Part shown: positions 8,550 through 16,268 of the stretch, piece by piece | Position numbering within the stretch: position 1 is the first letter of the stretch | Layout: every line of letters starts with the position of its first letter | Assembly: GCA_903944725.1 (NCBI GenBank) | Contig: CAJASX010000116.1 | Coordinates: 1 to 36,123 of the forward strand | Direction of reading: 5' to 3' | Origin: an uncultured beta proteobacterium | GTDB lineage: Bacteria; Pseudomonadota; Gammaproteobacteria; Burkholderiales; Burkholderiaceae | Length of the DNA: 36,123 nucleotides | The notes under the pieces: model-generated | Told to the model about the DNA's origin: nothing | The model's database searches: none | The model's input: the letters and a program-made list of their open reading frames with translations, nothing else | Translations under genes and position numbers: made by a program

Positions 8550-11027
8550 TTGCGTTATGGTATAGCGGCGTGGATCGCCGGGGGCTCTCTCGTATTATTT
8601 TTGCCAGTGCTTCCGCAGTTCTTTGTGATTGGCTTAACAGTATCGATTTTAGTTTGTGCCATTGCTTGGAAATTATTCTCTTACCAACGTCTGCTTGGTA
8701 TTAGCCTATTATTTTTATTGGGCTGTGCTTGTACTACTTGGTTTATTTACCAGCGTTTAAATACCGAGCTAGTTGCACCATATGAAGGTGTCGATTTACG
8801 GGTTGAGGGTCATGTTGACGCTTTACCCCAAGGTGATGCTCAGAGTGCACGCTTTTCTTTTGTAATTGACCGTTATTTAAATGCTGAACTAAATACTTTA
8901 ATGTTGCCGCGCAAAGTGTATTTAAGTTGGCAGGCACCTTGGCGAAGTCAGCAAGTTATTCCCACTATAAAGCCAGGCCAAGTATGGCAATTACAGATTA
9001 AATTAAAACGTCCGCATGGCACTTTAAATTTACATAGCTTTGATTTTGAGCGCTGGTTATTTCAGAATGGATATCGCGCTAGCGGCTCAGTGCGATCAGG
9101 TGAGTTATTAAGCGAAAAGACTGCAATACTACCTTGGTCTTTTTTTACTATGGTAGAACAACAGCGTTGGTATTTACGCGACAAGATTCAGCGCTTAGTG
9201 CCAGCAGATGCCTCGTATCGAGGCGTACTAATCGCTTTGGTGCTGGGCGATCAAAATGCCATTCCTCAAGCAGATTGGCAAGTATTTAATGCAACTGGTA
9301 TTGGTCATTTAATTAGTATCTCGGGCTTGCATGTGACGATGATTGCTGGTCTAGGAGCCACCTTAGCGGGTCGTCTTTGGCGCAGAGGTGCTTTGCCCTT
9401 GTGTTGTCCAATACCTAAGGTAGCAGCTTTAGCGGGTTTTCTTAGCGCCTTTGCCTATGCGTGGTTAGCTGGTTTTCAAATTCCTGCGCAACGCACCATG
9501 TATATGGTGGGAGTAGTTGCACTGGCACTTTGGTCTGGGCGAATTCCTCGAGCATTTGATATTTGGTGGTGGGCTTTAGCATTGGTTTTTTTGATTGACC
9601 CAATGGCACCTTACACCCCAGGTTTTTGGCTCTCATTTGGTGCGGTTGCCGCCATTCTCTATTCGATGGGTGATTCGGCAGGCTTACTGGGCATTCCAAC
9701 TGGTAAAGAATTAGAGGCGGCTTGGCGTACACGAGCCATCATTGCTTTGCGTGAAGCCTGTCGGGTCCAAGCAGTTGTGACCATTGCCTTGCTCCCATTT
9801 ACCTTGTATTGGTTTTATCAAACATCCTTAGTTTCACCGCTGGCAAATGCCTTGGCAATTCCTTTAATTAGTTATGTAGTTACACCACTAGCTTTAAGCG
9901 GCGCATTTTTACCAGAGTGGCTGGGTAAACCCTGTTTAATTTTGGCGCACAGCTGTATGGAATGGTTGGGCTACGTATTAACTTGGCTAGCATCATTATC
10001 TTGGGCGGTAGCTTGGTCACATCAACCCACAATTTGGGCCTGTGTTTTGTCAATAGTTGGCATAGCGCTAGCGATTCGGCCTGGACTACTTCAAGTGCGT
10101 TGGCGGAGTCGTTGTCTTGGGCTAATACTGTGCACCACTTTATTTTGGCACGATTCAACAGATTTAATTTCTGGCGAATTTAGGGCAAGTATTTTTGATA
10201 TTGGCCAAGGCACTGCGGTTTTAATCGAAACTGCCTCGCGACGTTTGCTATACGATGCTGGTCCCATTCAAGGCAAACGTAATGATGCAGGCACGCAAAT
10301 CTTATTGCCATACTTTCGCGGTGAAGGCATTACCGCCATTGATCGATTGGTGATAAGTCATAGTGACAATGATCATGTGGGTGGAGCACCAAGCCTACTC
10401 AAAGGCGTGAAGTTCAATTCATTTTTAGGTTCTTTACCCCAGCATAATCCTGTGCTGAAAAAAATTCAGGCCGCAAATATTGTTAGCTTACCTTGCCGTT
10501 ACGGGCAATACTGGCAGTGGGATGAGGTTGAGTTTCGCATTTGGCACCCTAGCGAGACCACCACTTTTAATGCAAGCCAATATATGGGTAAACCGAATGA
10601 AATGAGCTGTGTATTAGAGGTAAGAAATGCGCGCGCATCACTTTGGTTGACTGGTGATGTTGAGAAACAGGGCGAAGCTGCAATTGTTACGCGTTTAAAG
10701 CAGCCTGAATTTGCAGGCTTTGATTTAGTGGCGCTTGCCAATCGCGAGCTTATTTTTATGGCACCGCATCATGGTAGTAAAACTTCGTCTTCGCTGGAGT
10801 TGCTTACTTTATTGAGCCCCGATGCAGCATTTGCTCAAAACGGCTATCGTAATCGCTACGGCCATCCCCATCCTTTAGTTAGTGCGCGTTACCATGCGCT
10901 AGAAATTCCTTTGAGTAATACGCCTTTAACGGGCATGCAAACTTGGGCTGCACGCCGAAACCAATTAGAAACCTTCTTTATGCGTGATAAATTACGTCGG
11001 CTTTGGCATGATCAAGCGCCAAATTAA
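8550..11027 (+). CDS. comEC: DNA internalization-related competence protein ComEC/Rec2
   Basis: Inner-membrane channel that carries single-stranded DNA into the cytoplasm during natural transformation. At 825 residues it has all three parts. An N-terminal membrane/DUF4131-type region spans about 1-190. The Competence domain of many helices spans about 220-510 (ATGIGHLISISGLHVTMIAG is the conserved opening motif). A C-terminal metallo-beta-lactamase-like domain spans about 540-800, with FDIGQGTAVLIE, SHSDNDHVGG, WLTGDVE and MAPHHGSKTSS. The start is TTG (TTG CGT TAT GGT), 3 bases after the tatD stop; the ATG at 8557 is out of frame. No Shine-Dalgarno site is obvious. The TAA lies inside the sequence TTAA, which also encodes the stop of the convergent gene. 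The frame is intact. Confidence 0.95.
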   Translation: MRYGIAAWIAGGSLVLFLPVLPQFFVIGLTVSILVCAIAWKLFSYQRLLGISLLFLLGCACTTWFIYQRLNTELVAPYEGVDLRVEGHVDALPQGDAQSARFSFVIDRYLNAELNTLMLPRKVYLSWQAPWRSQQVIPTIKPGQVWQLQIKLKRPHGTLNLHSFDFERWLFQNGYRASGSVRSGELLSEKTAILPWSFFTMVEQQRWYLRDKIQRLVPADASYRGVLIALVLGDQNAIPQADWQVFNATGIGHLISISGLHVTMIAGLGATLAGRLWRRGALPLCCPIPKVAALAGFLSAFAYAWLAGFQIPAQRTMYMVGVVALALWSGRIPRAFDIWWWALALVFLIDPMAPYTPGFWLSFGAVAAILYSMGDSAGLLGIPTGKELEAAWRTRAIIALREACRVQAVVTIALLPFTLYWFYQTSLVSPLANALAIPLISYVVTPLALSGAFLPEWLGKPCLILAHSCMEWLGYVLTWLASLSWAVAWSHQPTIWACVLSIVGIALAIRPGLLQVRWRSRCLGLILCTTLFWHDSTDLISGEFRASIFDIGQGTAVLIETASRRLLYDAGPIQGKRNDAGTQILLPYFRGEGITAIDRLVISHSDNDHVGGAPSLLKGVKFNSFLGSLPQHNPVLKKIQAANIVSLPCRYGQYWQWDEVEFRIWHPSETTTFNASQYMGKPNEMSCVLEVRNARASLWLTGDVEKQGEAAIVTRLKQPEFAGFDLVALANRELIFMAPHHGSKTSSSLELLTLLSPDAAFAQNGYRNRYGHPHPLVSARYHALEIPLSNTPLTGMQTWAARRNQLETFFMRDKLRRLWHDQAPN

Positions 11028-11716
11028 ACAATCCGCGTTTTTAATAGTGGCAAGCCAGCCACATAACCTTCAAGCACATCACCCTTTTTTACCGCAGCTA
11101 CACCGGCAGGCGTGCCAGAGAAGATTAAATCACCAGGTTCAAGCGCAAATAAGGTTGATAGATAAGCAATGGTATCGGGTACATTCCAAATCATCATGGC
11201 TAGGTCACCTTCTTGTTTGATGACGCCATTGACTTTGAGATTAATCAGTCCTTTTGCAGGATGTCCACATTGACTTACCGGAACGAGATTGGAGCAGGGG
11301 GCTGATTCATCAAACGCTTTACCGGTGTCCCAGGGGCGACCCATTTTTTTTGCTTCACCTTGTAAATCGCGCCGTGTCATATCTAGACCCACGCCATAAC
11401 CCCATACATGCTTAAGTGCATCAGCGGGGGTAATGTTAGAGCCACCAATGCCAATAGCTACGACCATTTCAATTTCATGATGCAGATCTTGGGTTAAAGA
11501 AGGGTATTGCATGTCTTTGCCATCGGTCACGATTGAAGTAGCTGGTTTCATAAAAAAGAAGGGGGGTTCACGATCGGGATCGTGGCCCATTTCACGTGCG
11601 TGGTCGGCGTAATTACGCCCTACACAATAGATACGGTTAACAGGAAAGCGACGCTTATCACCCTCAACTGGAATCGAGTTGATTTTGGGGGCGGCAATGA
11701 CGAATTCGGTACTCAT
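11024..11716 (-). CDS. Fumarylacetoacetate hydrolase family protein (fumarylpyruvate hydrolase-like)
   Basis: A 230-residue single-domain FAH-family enzyme. Such proteins cleave C-C bonds or decarboxylate acylpyruvate-type compounds with a divalent metal. The start of the fold is VNRIYCVGRNYADHAREMG. Metal ligands are HHEIEMVVAIG (Glu-x-Glu) and GLDMTRRDLQ (Asp). GRPWDTGKAFDESAP and FSGTPAGVAAVKKGD complete the family pattern. The sequence looks nearest to NagK-like fumarylpyruvate hydrolases (gentisate route) or the YcgM/FAHD1 acylpyruvase group; no other aromatic-degradation gene is in view, so the substrate is undecided. The ATG has a good AAAGGA Shine-Dalgarno 6 bases upstream. It is divergent from the Bug-type binding protein, and its stop codon overlaps that of comEC on the opposite strand. 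Confidence 0.92.
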   Translation of the reverse strand: MSTEFVIAAPKINSIPVEGDKRRFPVNRIYCVGRNYADHAREMGHDPDREPPFFFMKPATSIVTDGKDMQYPSLTQDLHHEIEMVVAIGIGGSNITPADALKHVWGYGVGLDMTRRDLQGEAKKMGRPWDTGKAFDESAPCSNLVPVSQCGHPAKGLINLKVNGVIKQEGDLAMMIWNVPDTIAYLSTLFALEPGDLIFSGTPAGVAAVKKGDVLEGYVAGLPLLKTRIV

Positions 11717-11755
11717 GACAATCCTTTGAGAGGGATAAAATGGAAATTGCTAGCT

Positions 11756-11764
11756 ACTATAGCA
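11756..11764 (-). promoter_or_regulatory. Candidate extended -10 promoter for the FAH-family gene
   Basis: On the minus strand TGCTATAGT matches the extended -10 consensus TGnTATAAT with one mismatch, about 40 bases upstream of the ATG at 11716. A TTGAAG lies 20 bases further upstream, which is too far for a normal -35, so the extended -10 would have to carry the promoter. Inferred from motif only. Confidence 0.35.
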
Positions 11765-11843
11765 CTAGATACAAAGCCATACTTCAATGATAGAATCAAA
11801 ACCAATTATTAGAAAAAACATGAATTAAAAGGAGATATTTTTG

Positions 11844-12827
11844 ATGAGCTACTTGCCGAAATCTGTTGCCTGCTTAGCTTTTTTGGTAGGCACGATTTTT
11901 TTGCCATTCTCAGTGCAGGCACAAGCTGATTATCCCAATAAACCGATTCGACTAATCATCGGCTTTCCCCCTGGCGGTTCAACCGATATTGTTGGCCGCA
12001 TCGTTGCACAAAAGTTGGGTGAGCGCCTTGGCCAAACCATTGTGGTAGAAAACCGGCCTGGTGCGGGTGGCACCATTGGCGCCGAGTTAGCTGCTAAAGC
12101 AGCGCCCGATGGCTACACTTTGACTATTGGCACAACGAGTACTCATGCAGTGGCAGCGGGCGCCTACTCGAAATTACCTTATGACCCAGTAAAGGGCTTT
12201 GCACCAATTTCTTTGGTGGCGACTACGCCCTATTTACTAGTGGTTAATCCAAAGGTGCCCGCCAATAATTTGGCAGAGTTAGTGGCTTTGGCCAAAAGCC
12301 AACCTGGCAAATTAAATTACGCTTCAGCTGGTAATGGCTCAACTACCCATTTGGCGATGGAAATGTTAAATGATGTGGCTGGCATTAATGTGGTTCATGT
12401 TCCTTATAAAGGTAATGCACAAGCTGACCTAGCGATTCTTGCGAATGATGTGCAGATATTGTTTGGCTCAATGCCAGCTTTATTGCAAAACGCTAAGGCA
12501 GATAAAATACGACCCTTGGCAGTAGGTACTGCTAAACGTTCAGCCGCCTTGCCTAATGTACCTACCGTTGCTGAAAGTGGTTACCCAGGGTTTGAAGTCG
12601 CGCTTTGGTTGGGTGTTTTAGCCCCCACTGGTACGCCTAAGCCGATTATTGAGCGCTTAAATAAAGAGTTAATTAGTATTGTGGCAACTTCCGATTTTAA
12701 GGCGCTGATGGAAAAGAATGGCGCTGAACCAGTAAGCAATTCTGCCGAGCAATTTGGCGGTATGATACGTGCTGAAGTAGATCGGTATACCAAAGTAACT
12801 AAAAATATTGGCCTTAAACTAGATTAA
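11844..12827 (+). CDS. Bug/TctC family tripartite tricarboxylate transporter substrate-binding protein
   Basis: Periplasmic solute-binding protein of the Bug family, greatly expanded in Burkholderiales. 327 residues from ATG at 11844, chosen over the TTG one codon earlier because GGAG at 11831-11834 sits 9 bases upstream. A Sec signal peptide is clear: lysine at residue 6, hydrophobic core to about residue 23, cleavage near VQA or AQA (26 or 28). The mature part starts DYPNKPIRLIIGFPPGGSTD, the standard Bug ligand-loop motif, then GQTIVVENRPGAGGTIGAE, PDGYTL, VPYKGNAQAD and LPNVPTVAESGYPGFE. No tctA/tctB membrane genes are nearby, so it is an orphan binding protein. The ligand, often a carboxylate, cannot be read from sequence. 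It is divergent from the FAH-family gene. Confidence 0.94.
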   Translation: MSYLPKSVACLAFLVGTIFLPFSVQAQADYPNKPIRLIIGFPPGGSTDIVGRIVAQKLGERLGQTIVVENRPGAGGTIGAELAAKAAPDGYTLTIGTTSTHAVAAGAYSKLPYDPVKGFAPISLVATTPYLLVVNPKVPANNLAELVALAKSQPGKLNYASAGNGSTTHLAMEMLNDVAGINVVHVPYKGNAQADLAILANDVQILFGSMPALLQNAKADKIRPLAVGTAKRSAALPNVPTVAESGYPGFEVALWLGVLAPTGTPKPIIERLNKELISIVATSDFKALMEKNGAEPVSNSAEQFGGMIRAEVDRYTKVTKNIGLKLD

Positions 12828-12893
12828 CTTAAGAAATAAAAAGAGCGCAAAATAATTGATTAACTTTATCCACCAACCGTAGAAGGTAAGACC

Positions 12894-13547
12894 ATGGCCA
12901 TCAAGAAATCTCCCAGTAAAAAAATGGCCCCTAAAAAAGCGCTAAAAAAAGTAGTAAAGCGCGTTGCCACTAAAAAACCAACTGCAAAAAAACCTGCAGC
13001 GAAGAAGCCAGTTGCTAGATCGAGGGCTAAATCAACCCAGGCTGCAGCGGTGAAAAAAGTTCAAATTGAAACTTTTCAACAACCTCTTGAAACCCTATCT
13101 CAATTACAGCCGATTACTTACGCTTTAATGCGCTGGGCTAAAAGCTTAGGCTTTCAAGATTCGATTGAAATCGATCCCGATGGTAATGGTGCGCAGTGGG
13201 AATTAACCGTTGAATCTAGTAATTCTAAAATTGAGTATCAGTGTTTCTTCAATACCTTTGAAGAAAGCGGCTTAATTACCATGTCGATTTATTATCTTGA
13301 TCATGAGATTCCTGCAAAGAATTTAAGCAAGGCTAAAGATTTGATTTTGCAAAGTAACTTGAACTGTTTTGTTGGGCAATTTCAATTAGCAAATGAGGAT
13401 AAATTCTTGCGCTATTACTCAGCAGTTGATCTTGAGGATATCGAAGCAATTGATCCACGCTTAATTGGTAATATGTTCCATGCGGGTAATCAGTTTATGG
13501 GCGGCTTTATCGATCAGTTTATTAAGATCGCTATCAAGGCACGCTAA
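12894..13547 (+). CDS. Histone H1-like basic tail fused to a YbjN-like domain, function unknown
   Basis: 217 residues in two unlike parts. Residues 1-56 are a Lys/Ala/Pro-rich tail (repeats of the type KKPAAKKP) like the disordered DNA-binding tails of H1-like and AlgP-type proteins. Residues about 57-217 are a normal globular alpha/beta domain, starting TFQQPLETLSQLQPITYALM and ending GGFIDQFIKIAIKAR. Its mix of beta-strands (YQCFFNTFEESGLITMSIYY), a helix and the FVGQFQLANEDKFLRYYSAV strand resembles the YbjN/type III-chaperone-like fold; this is a pattern judgement, not a search result. The ATG has an AAGG five bases upstream after a 66-base gap from the Bug gene. No signal peptide or membrane helix. 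It is probably cytoplasmic and nucleic-acid associated through the tail. Confidence 0.8.
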   Translation: MAIKKSPSKKMAPKKALKKVVKRVATKKPTAKKPAAKKPVARSRAKSTQAAAVKKVQIETFQQPLETLSQLQPITYALMRWAKSLGFQDSIEIDPDGNGAQWELTVESSNSKIEYQCFFNTFEESGLITMSIYYLDHEIPAKNLSKAKDLILQSNLNCFVGQFQLANEDKFLRYYSAVDLEDIEAIDPRLIGNMFHAGNQFMGGFIDQFIKIAIKAR

Positions 13548-13563
13548 AGGCCACCAAAAACCA

Positions 13564-13601
13564 ATAAGGCTTTAAAGACATAATCGCCTTTAAAGCCTTA
13601 T
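13564..13601 (-). terminator. Perfect 14-bp inverted repeat, likely terminator between convergent genes
   Basis: The arms ATAAGGCTTTAAAG (13564-13577) and CTTTAAAGCCTTAT (13588-13601) are exact reverse complements around a 10-base loop. The hairpin lies between the convergent YbjN-like gene and the tRNA-fMet gene. On the minus strand it follows the tRNA by 6 bases and is followed by a short TTTTT run, the better terminator orientation. It could also act on plus-strand transcripts. The stem is AT-rich, so strength is uncertain. Confidence 0.6.
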
Positions 13602-13607
13602 AAATAC

Positions 13608-13684
<77 letters not shown>

Positions 13685-13696
13685 TCTGAACCTTTG

Positions 13697-13726
13697 ATTC
13701 TAGCATTTTTAAGCCCATTTTGTCGA
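13697..13726 (-). promoter_or_regulatory. Sigma-70-type promoter of the tRNA-fMet gene
   Basis: On the minus strand: TCGACA (5 of 6 to TTGACA), an 18-base spacer, then TAGAAT (5 of 6 to TATAAT) preceded by TG (extended -10). The -10 ends 12 bases before the tRNA 5' end, leaving a leader of about six bases. It is the best promoter match I found in this window and fits a stable-RNA gene. Confidence 0.72.
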
Positions 13727-13827
13727 GCTCTTACGGGTTTTAAGGGTATATTGTGTTTATTAAACGGGGGAAATAAGGGCTCAAAGGAGTAATATACTGC
13801 CTTGCAATATCAATTTGAGGTTAAGTA

Positions 13828-15771
13828 ATGTCGGTTAGCAATCCCGAATATTCAGAATCGACGTTACTACGTCCTATCGAAATTTCTCATGGTGCCCATC
13901 ACGAACATCGAGGCCCATTACCTGGTTTAGTTGTTGCCGCTATTGGCGTGGTATTCGGTGACATTGGCACTAGCCCACTTTATGCTCTTAAAGAATGTTT
14001 TAGCACTGGTCATGGCATTCCATTTTCACCAGAGGCAGTCTATGGGGTTATCTCAATGGTGTTTTGGGCTTTCACCATTGTGGTGTCTTTAAAGTACGTG
14101 CTCTTCATTATGCGTGCCAGTAATCAGGGCGAAGGCGGTACTTTGGCTTTAATGGCTTTGGCATTACGCTCGGCTCCTGTAGGCTCTCGTCGGGCGATGA
14201 CCTTAATGATGATGGGCGTGTTTGGCACTTGCATGTTTTATGGCGATGCCATTATTACGCCAGCAATTTCCGTTTTATCTGCCGTTGAGGGGCTTGAAGT
14301 CCTGTCGCCAAATTTAACTAGTTACGTAATACCTGTGACTTTAGCGATCTTGACAGGGCTATTTTTAATTCAGAAAAAAGGTTCGGCATTAGTAGGTAAA
14401 TTGTTTGGCCCCATCATGGTTACCTGGTTTTTGGTTTTGGGGGTCATGGGTCTTTATCAAATTATTGGCAACCCCATTATCTTGCTGGCTTTTAATCCCT
14501 TGTACGCAGTAGATTTCATGCTCAATCATGCGTTGCAGGGCTTTATTGTGCTGGGCGCAGTGTTTTTAGTGCTTACTGGGGCTGAGGCTTTGTATGCCGA
14601 TATGGGGCACTTTGGCATTAAGCCTATTCGGGTGGGTTGGTTTTTTGTGGTGATGCCCTGTTTATTATTAAATTACTTTGGGCAGGGAGCCATGCTGTTG
14701 CTCAATCCTGAGACGGCCAAAAATCCATTCTTTTCAATGGTGCCTGAAGTGTTTGTCTTCCCCTTAATTATTTTGGCAACGCTAGCTACCGTAATAGCTT
14801 CGCAAGCGGTTATTTCTGGCGCATTTTCAATTACTAGTCAAGCTATTTTGCTGGGCTTTTTGCCCCGCATGAAGATTCAACATACTTCAGATAAGTCGAT
14901 CGGACAAATTTATATTCCTTTAGTCAATTGGATTTTATTTACCTTTGTGATTGTGATTGTGGTGGCTTTTAAGAAGTCTGAAAACCTTGCGGCTGCTTAT
15001 GGCATTGCAGTCACTACAACCATGATTATTGATACGGTTTTAGCCGCAATTGTGATGCGGGTACTGTGGCGTTGGAATGCCTATTTAGTAACCCTTGTGA
15101 TTTCCGCTTTTTTATTCGTAGACGCCGCATTCTTTTCGGCTAACTTGTTAAAAGTATTAGAGGGGGGCTGGTTTCCATTATTGCTTGGCGCAATTTCTTT
15201 TATGCTGCTCTTAACCTGGTATCAGGGGCGACAAATGATGCGCGAACGGGCGGTAAATAATGGTATTAAGCTCGATTCTTTTCTGAGCTCGCTATTAAAA
15301 CATCCCCCGCATCGGGTTGAGGGTACCGCAGTTTTTCTCACTGCCCATGTTGATTACTTGCCGGTTTCTTTCTTGCATAACCTGAAGCACAATCATGTTT
15401 TGCATGAGCGAGTTTTCTTTCTGAAAGTGAGTATTTGGGATATACCCCGAGTACGTAATGAAGATCGCATTACGCTTCGGGAAATTGAGCCAAATATTTT
15501 TATCGTGCGGGCGGTTTATGGCTTTAATGAAACTCCTGATATGAGTCAAATTATGCGTTTGATTGAGGCTAATGCGCAGTTAAAATTTGACTTGATGAGT
15601 ACCTCATTTTTCTTGTCGCGTGATACCATTATTCCTACTGATATGAAGGGTATGGCACTCTGGCGTGAAGCTTTATTTGCTTGGATGTATCAAAATGCAA
15701 GCCGCCAGTCTGATTTTTTCAAAATTCCTGCAAATCGCTTAGTTGAGCTAGGTGCAAAGGTTGAGATTTGA
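13828..15771 (+). CDS. kup: Low-affinity potassium transporter Kup
   Basis: Inner-membrane K+/H+ symporter of the KUP/HAK/KT family, constitutive low-affinity K+ uptake. 647 residues (E. coli 622). After a short hydrophilic N-terminus comes the family opening [18 protein letters not shown]. About 12 hydrophobic helices run to residue ~470 (for example [20 protein letters not shown] and [13 protein letters not shown], both family signatures). A C-terminal cytoplasmic domain of about 170 residues follows ([20 protein letters not shown], then [14 protein letters not shown]). The ATG at 13828 has a GAGG 8 bases upstream. The 143-base gap from the tRNA must hold its promoter, but I see no convincing -35/-10 pair. 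The TGA overlaps the TTG start of the next gene by 3 bases within TTTGA. Confidence 0.96.
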   Translation: MSVSNPEYSESTLLRPIEISHGAHHEHRGPLPGLVVAAIGVVFGDIGTSPLYALKECFSTGHGIPFSPEAVYGVISMVFWAFTIVVSLKYVLFIMRASNQGEGGTLALMALALRSAPVGSRRAMTLMMMGVFGTCMFYGDAIITPAISVLSAVEGLEVLSPNLTSYVIPVTLAILTGLFLIQKKGSALVGKLFGPIMVTWFLVLGVMGLYQIIGNPIILLAFNPLYAVDFMLNHALQGFIVLGAVFLVLTGAEALYADMGHFGIKPIRVGWFFVVMPCLLLNYFGQGAMLLLNPETAKNPFFSMVPEVFVFPLIILATLATVIASQAVISGAFSITSQAILLGFLPRMKIQHTSDKSIGQIYIPLVNWILFTFVIVIVVAFKKSENLAAAYGIAVTTTMIIDTVLAAIVMRVLWRWNAYLVTLVISAFLFVDAAFFSANLLKVLEGGWFPLLLGAISFMLLLTWYQGRQMMRERAVNNGIKLDSFLSSLLKHPPHRVEGTAVFLTAHVDYLPVSFLHNLKHNHVLHERVFFLKVSIWDIPRVRNEDRITLREIEPNIFIVRAVYGFNETPDMSQIMRLIEANAQLKFDLMSTSFFLSRDTIIPTDMKGMALWREALFAWMYQNASRQSDFFKIPANRLVELGAKVEI

Positions 15772-16262
15772 AATCCGTATTTGCTGCTCTTAGTATGATA
15801 TTTGCTGTGTTGTGCTGCGCGAATACGGTTTGGGCCAATACCGCTGAGGAAGATGAGCTAGCTGAGCTAAATAAAATTGAAGCCCAATTAACCTTGCAGC
15901 GTCAGTGGATTGATTACCGTTGGAAAAAAGCTTCAGCGGAGTGCTATAAAAATTTCTTTGTGACTTTTTGTTTAAATGGCACACGTGCCGATTACCGTGA
16001 AGAAATTGATCCTGTTCGTGCACAAGAAGTTGCCCTACATGAAAGCCAACGTATTATGCGGGACAAAATTAAAGACGCCAATGATGCCAAGCGGGCTGCA
16101 GAGCGTGCTGATCCCGCAAAGGCGGAGCAACGTGCTGATAATAAAAAAGCGTTTGAACAAAAACAAAAGGATGAGCTTCAGCGAGCCGCTGATTTAGAAA
16201 AACGCCGTCAAGATGCGCCACGGCGCGCTCAAGAAAATAGAGCGGGCACCCGACTCGATTAA
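15768..16262 (+). CDS. Small secreted Lys/Glu/Arg-rich protein, unknown function
   Basis: 164 residues. The start is TTG at 15768, whose last two bases begin the kup TGA; it supplies the basic n-region (MKS) of a good Sec signal peptide with a hydrophobic core to about residue 18 and cleavage after VWA (23). The first ATG (15795) would cut the signal short. The mature part has a helical segment [20 protein letters not shown], then two cysteines (59 and 68, in [19 protein letters not shown]) that could form a disulfide in the periplasm. A long charged helix, probably coiled coil, follows (about 85-150, rich in K, E, R, A, Q) with an Arg-rich end. I do not recognise a characterised family. Tight coupling to kup and a 6-base gap to radA place it in that operon; its role is unknown. 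Confidence 0.78.
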   Translation: MKSVFAALSMIFAVLCCANTVWANTAEEDELAELNKIEAQLTLQRQWIDYRWKKASAECYKNFFVTFCLNGTRADYREEIDPVRAQEVALHESQRIMRDKIKDANDAKRAAERADPAKAEQRADNKKAFEQKQKDELQRAADLEKRRQDAPRRAQENRAGTRLD

Positions 16263-16268
16263 ATACTT

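Noticed and set aside
12900-13040. A/G-rich repeated codons suspected to be a DNA repeat array
   Set aside because: Period follows Lys/Ala codons in frame with irregular units; it is a low-complexity protein tail, not a tandem DNA repeat or CRISPR.
13685-13827. Possible K+ or c-di-AMP riboswitch upstream of kup
   Set aside because: No recognisable conserved core or paired elements in the 143-base gap; much of it is taken by the tRNA promoter.
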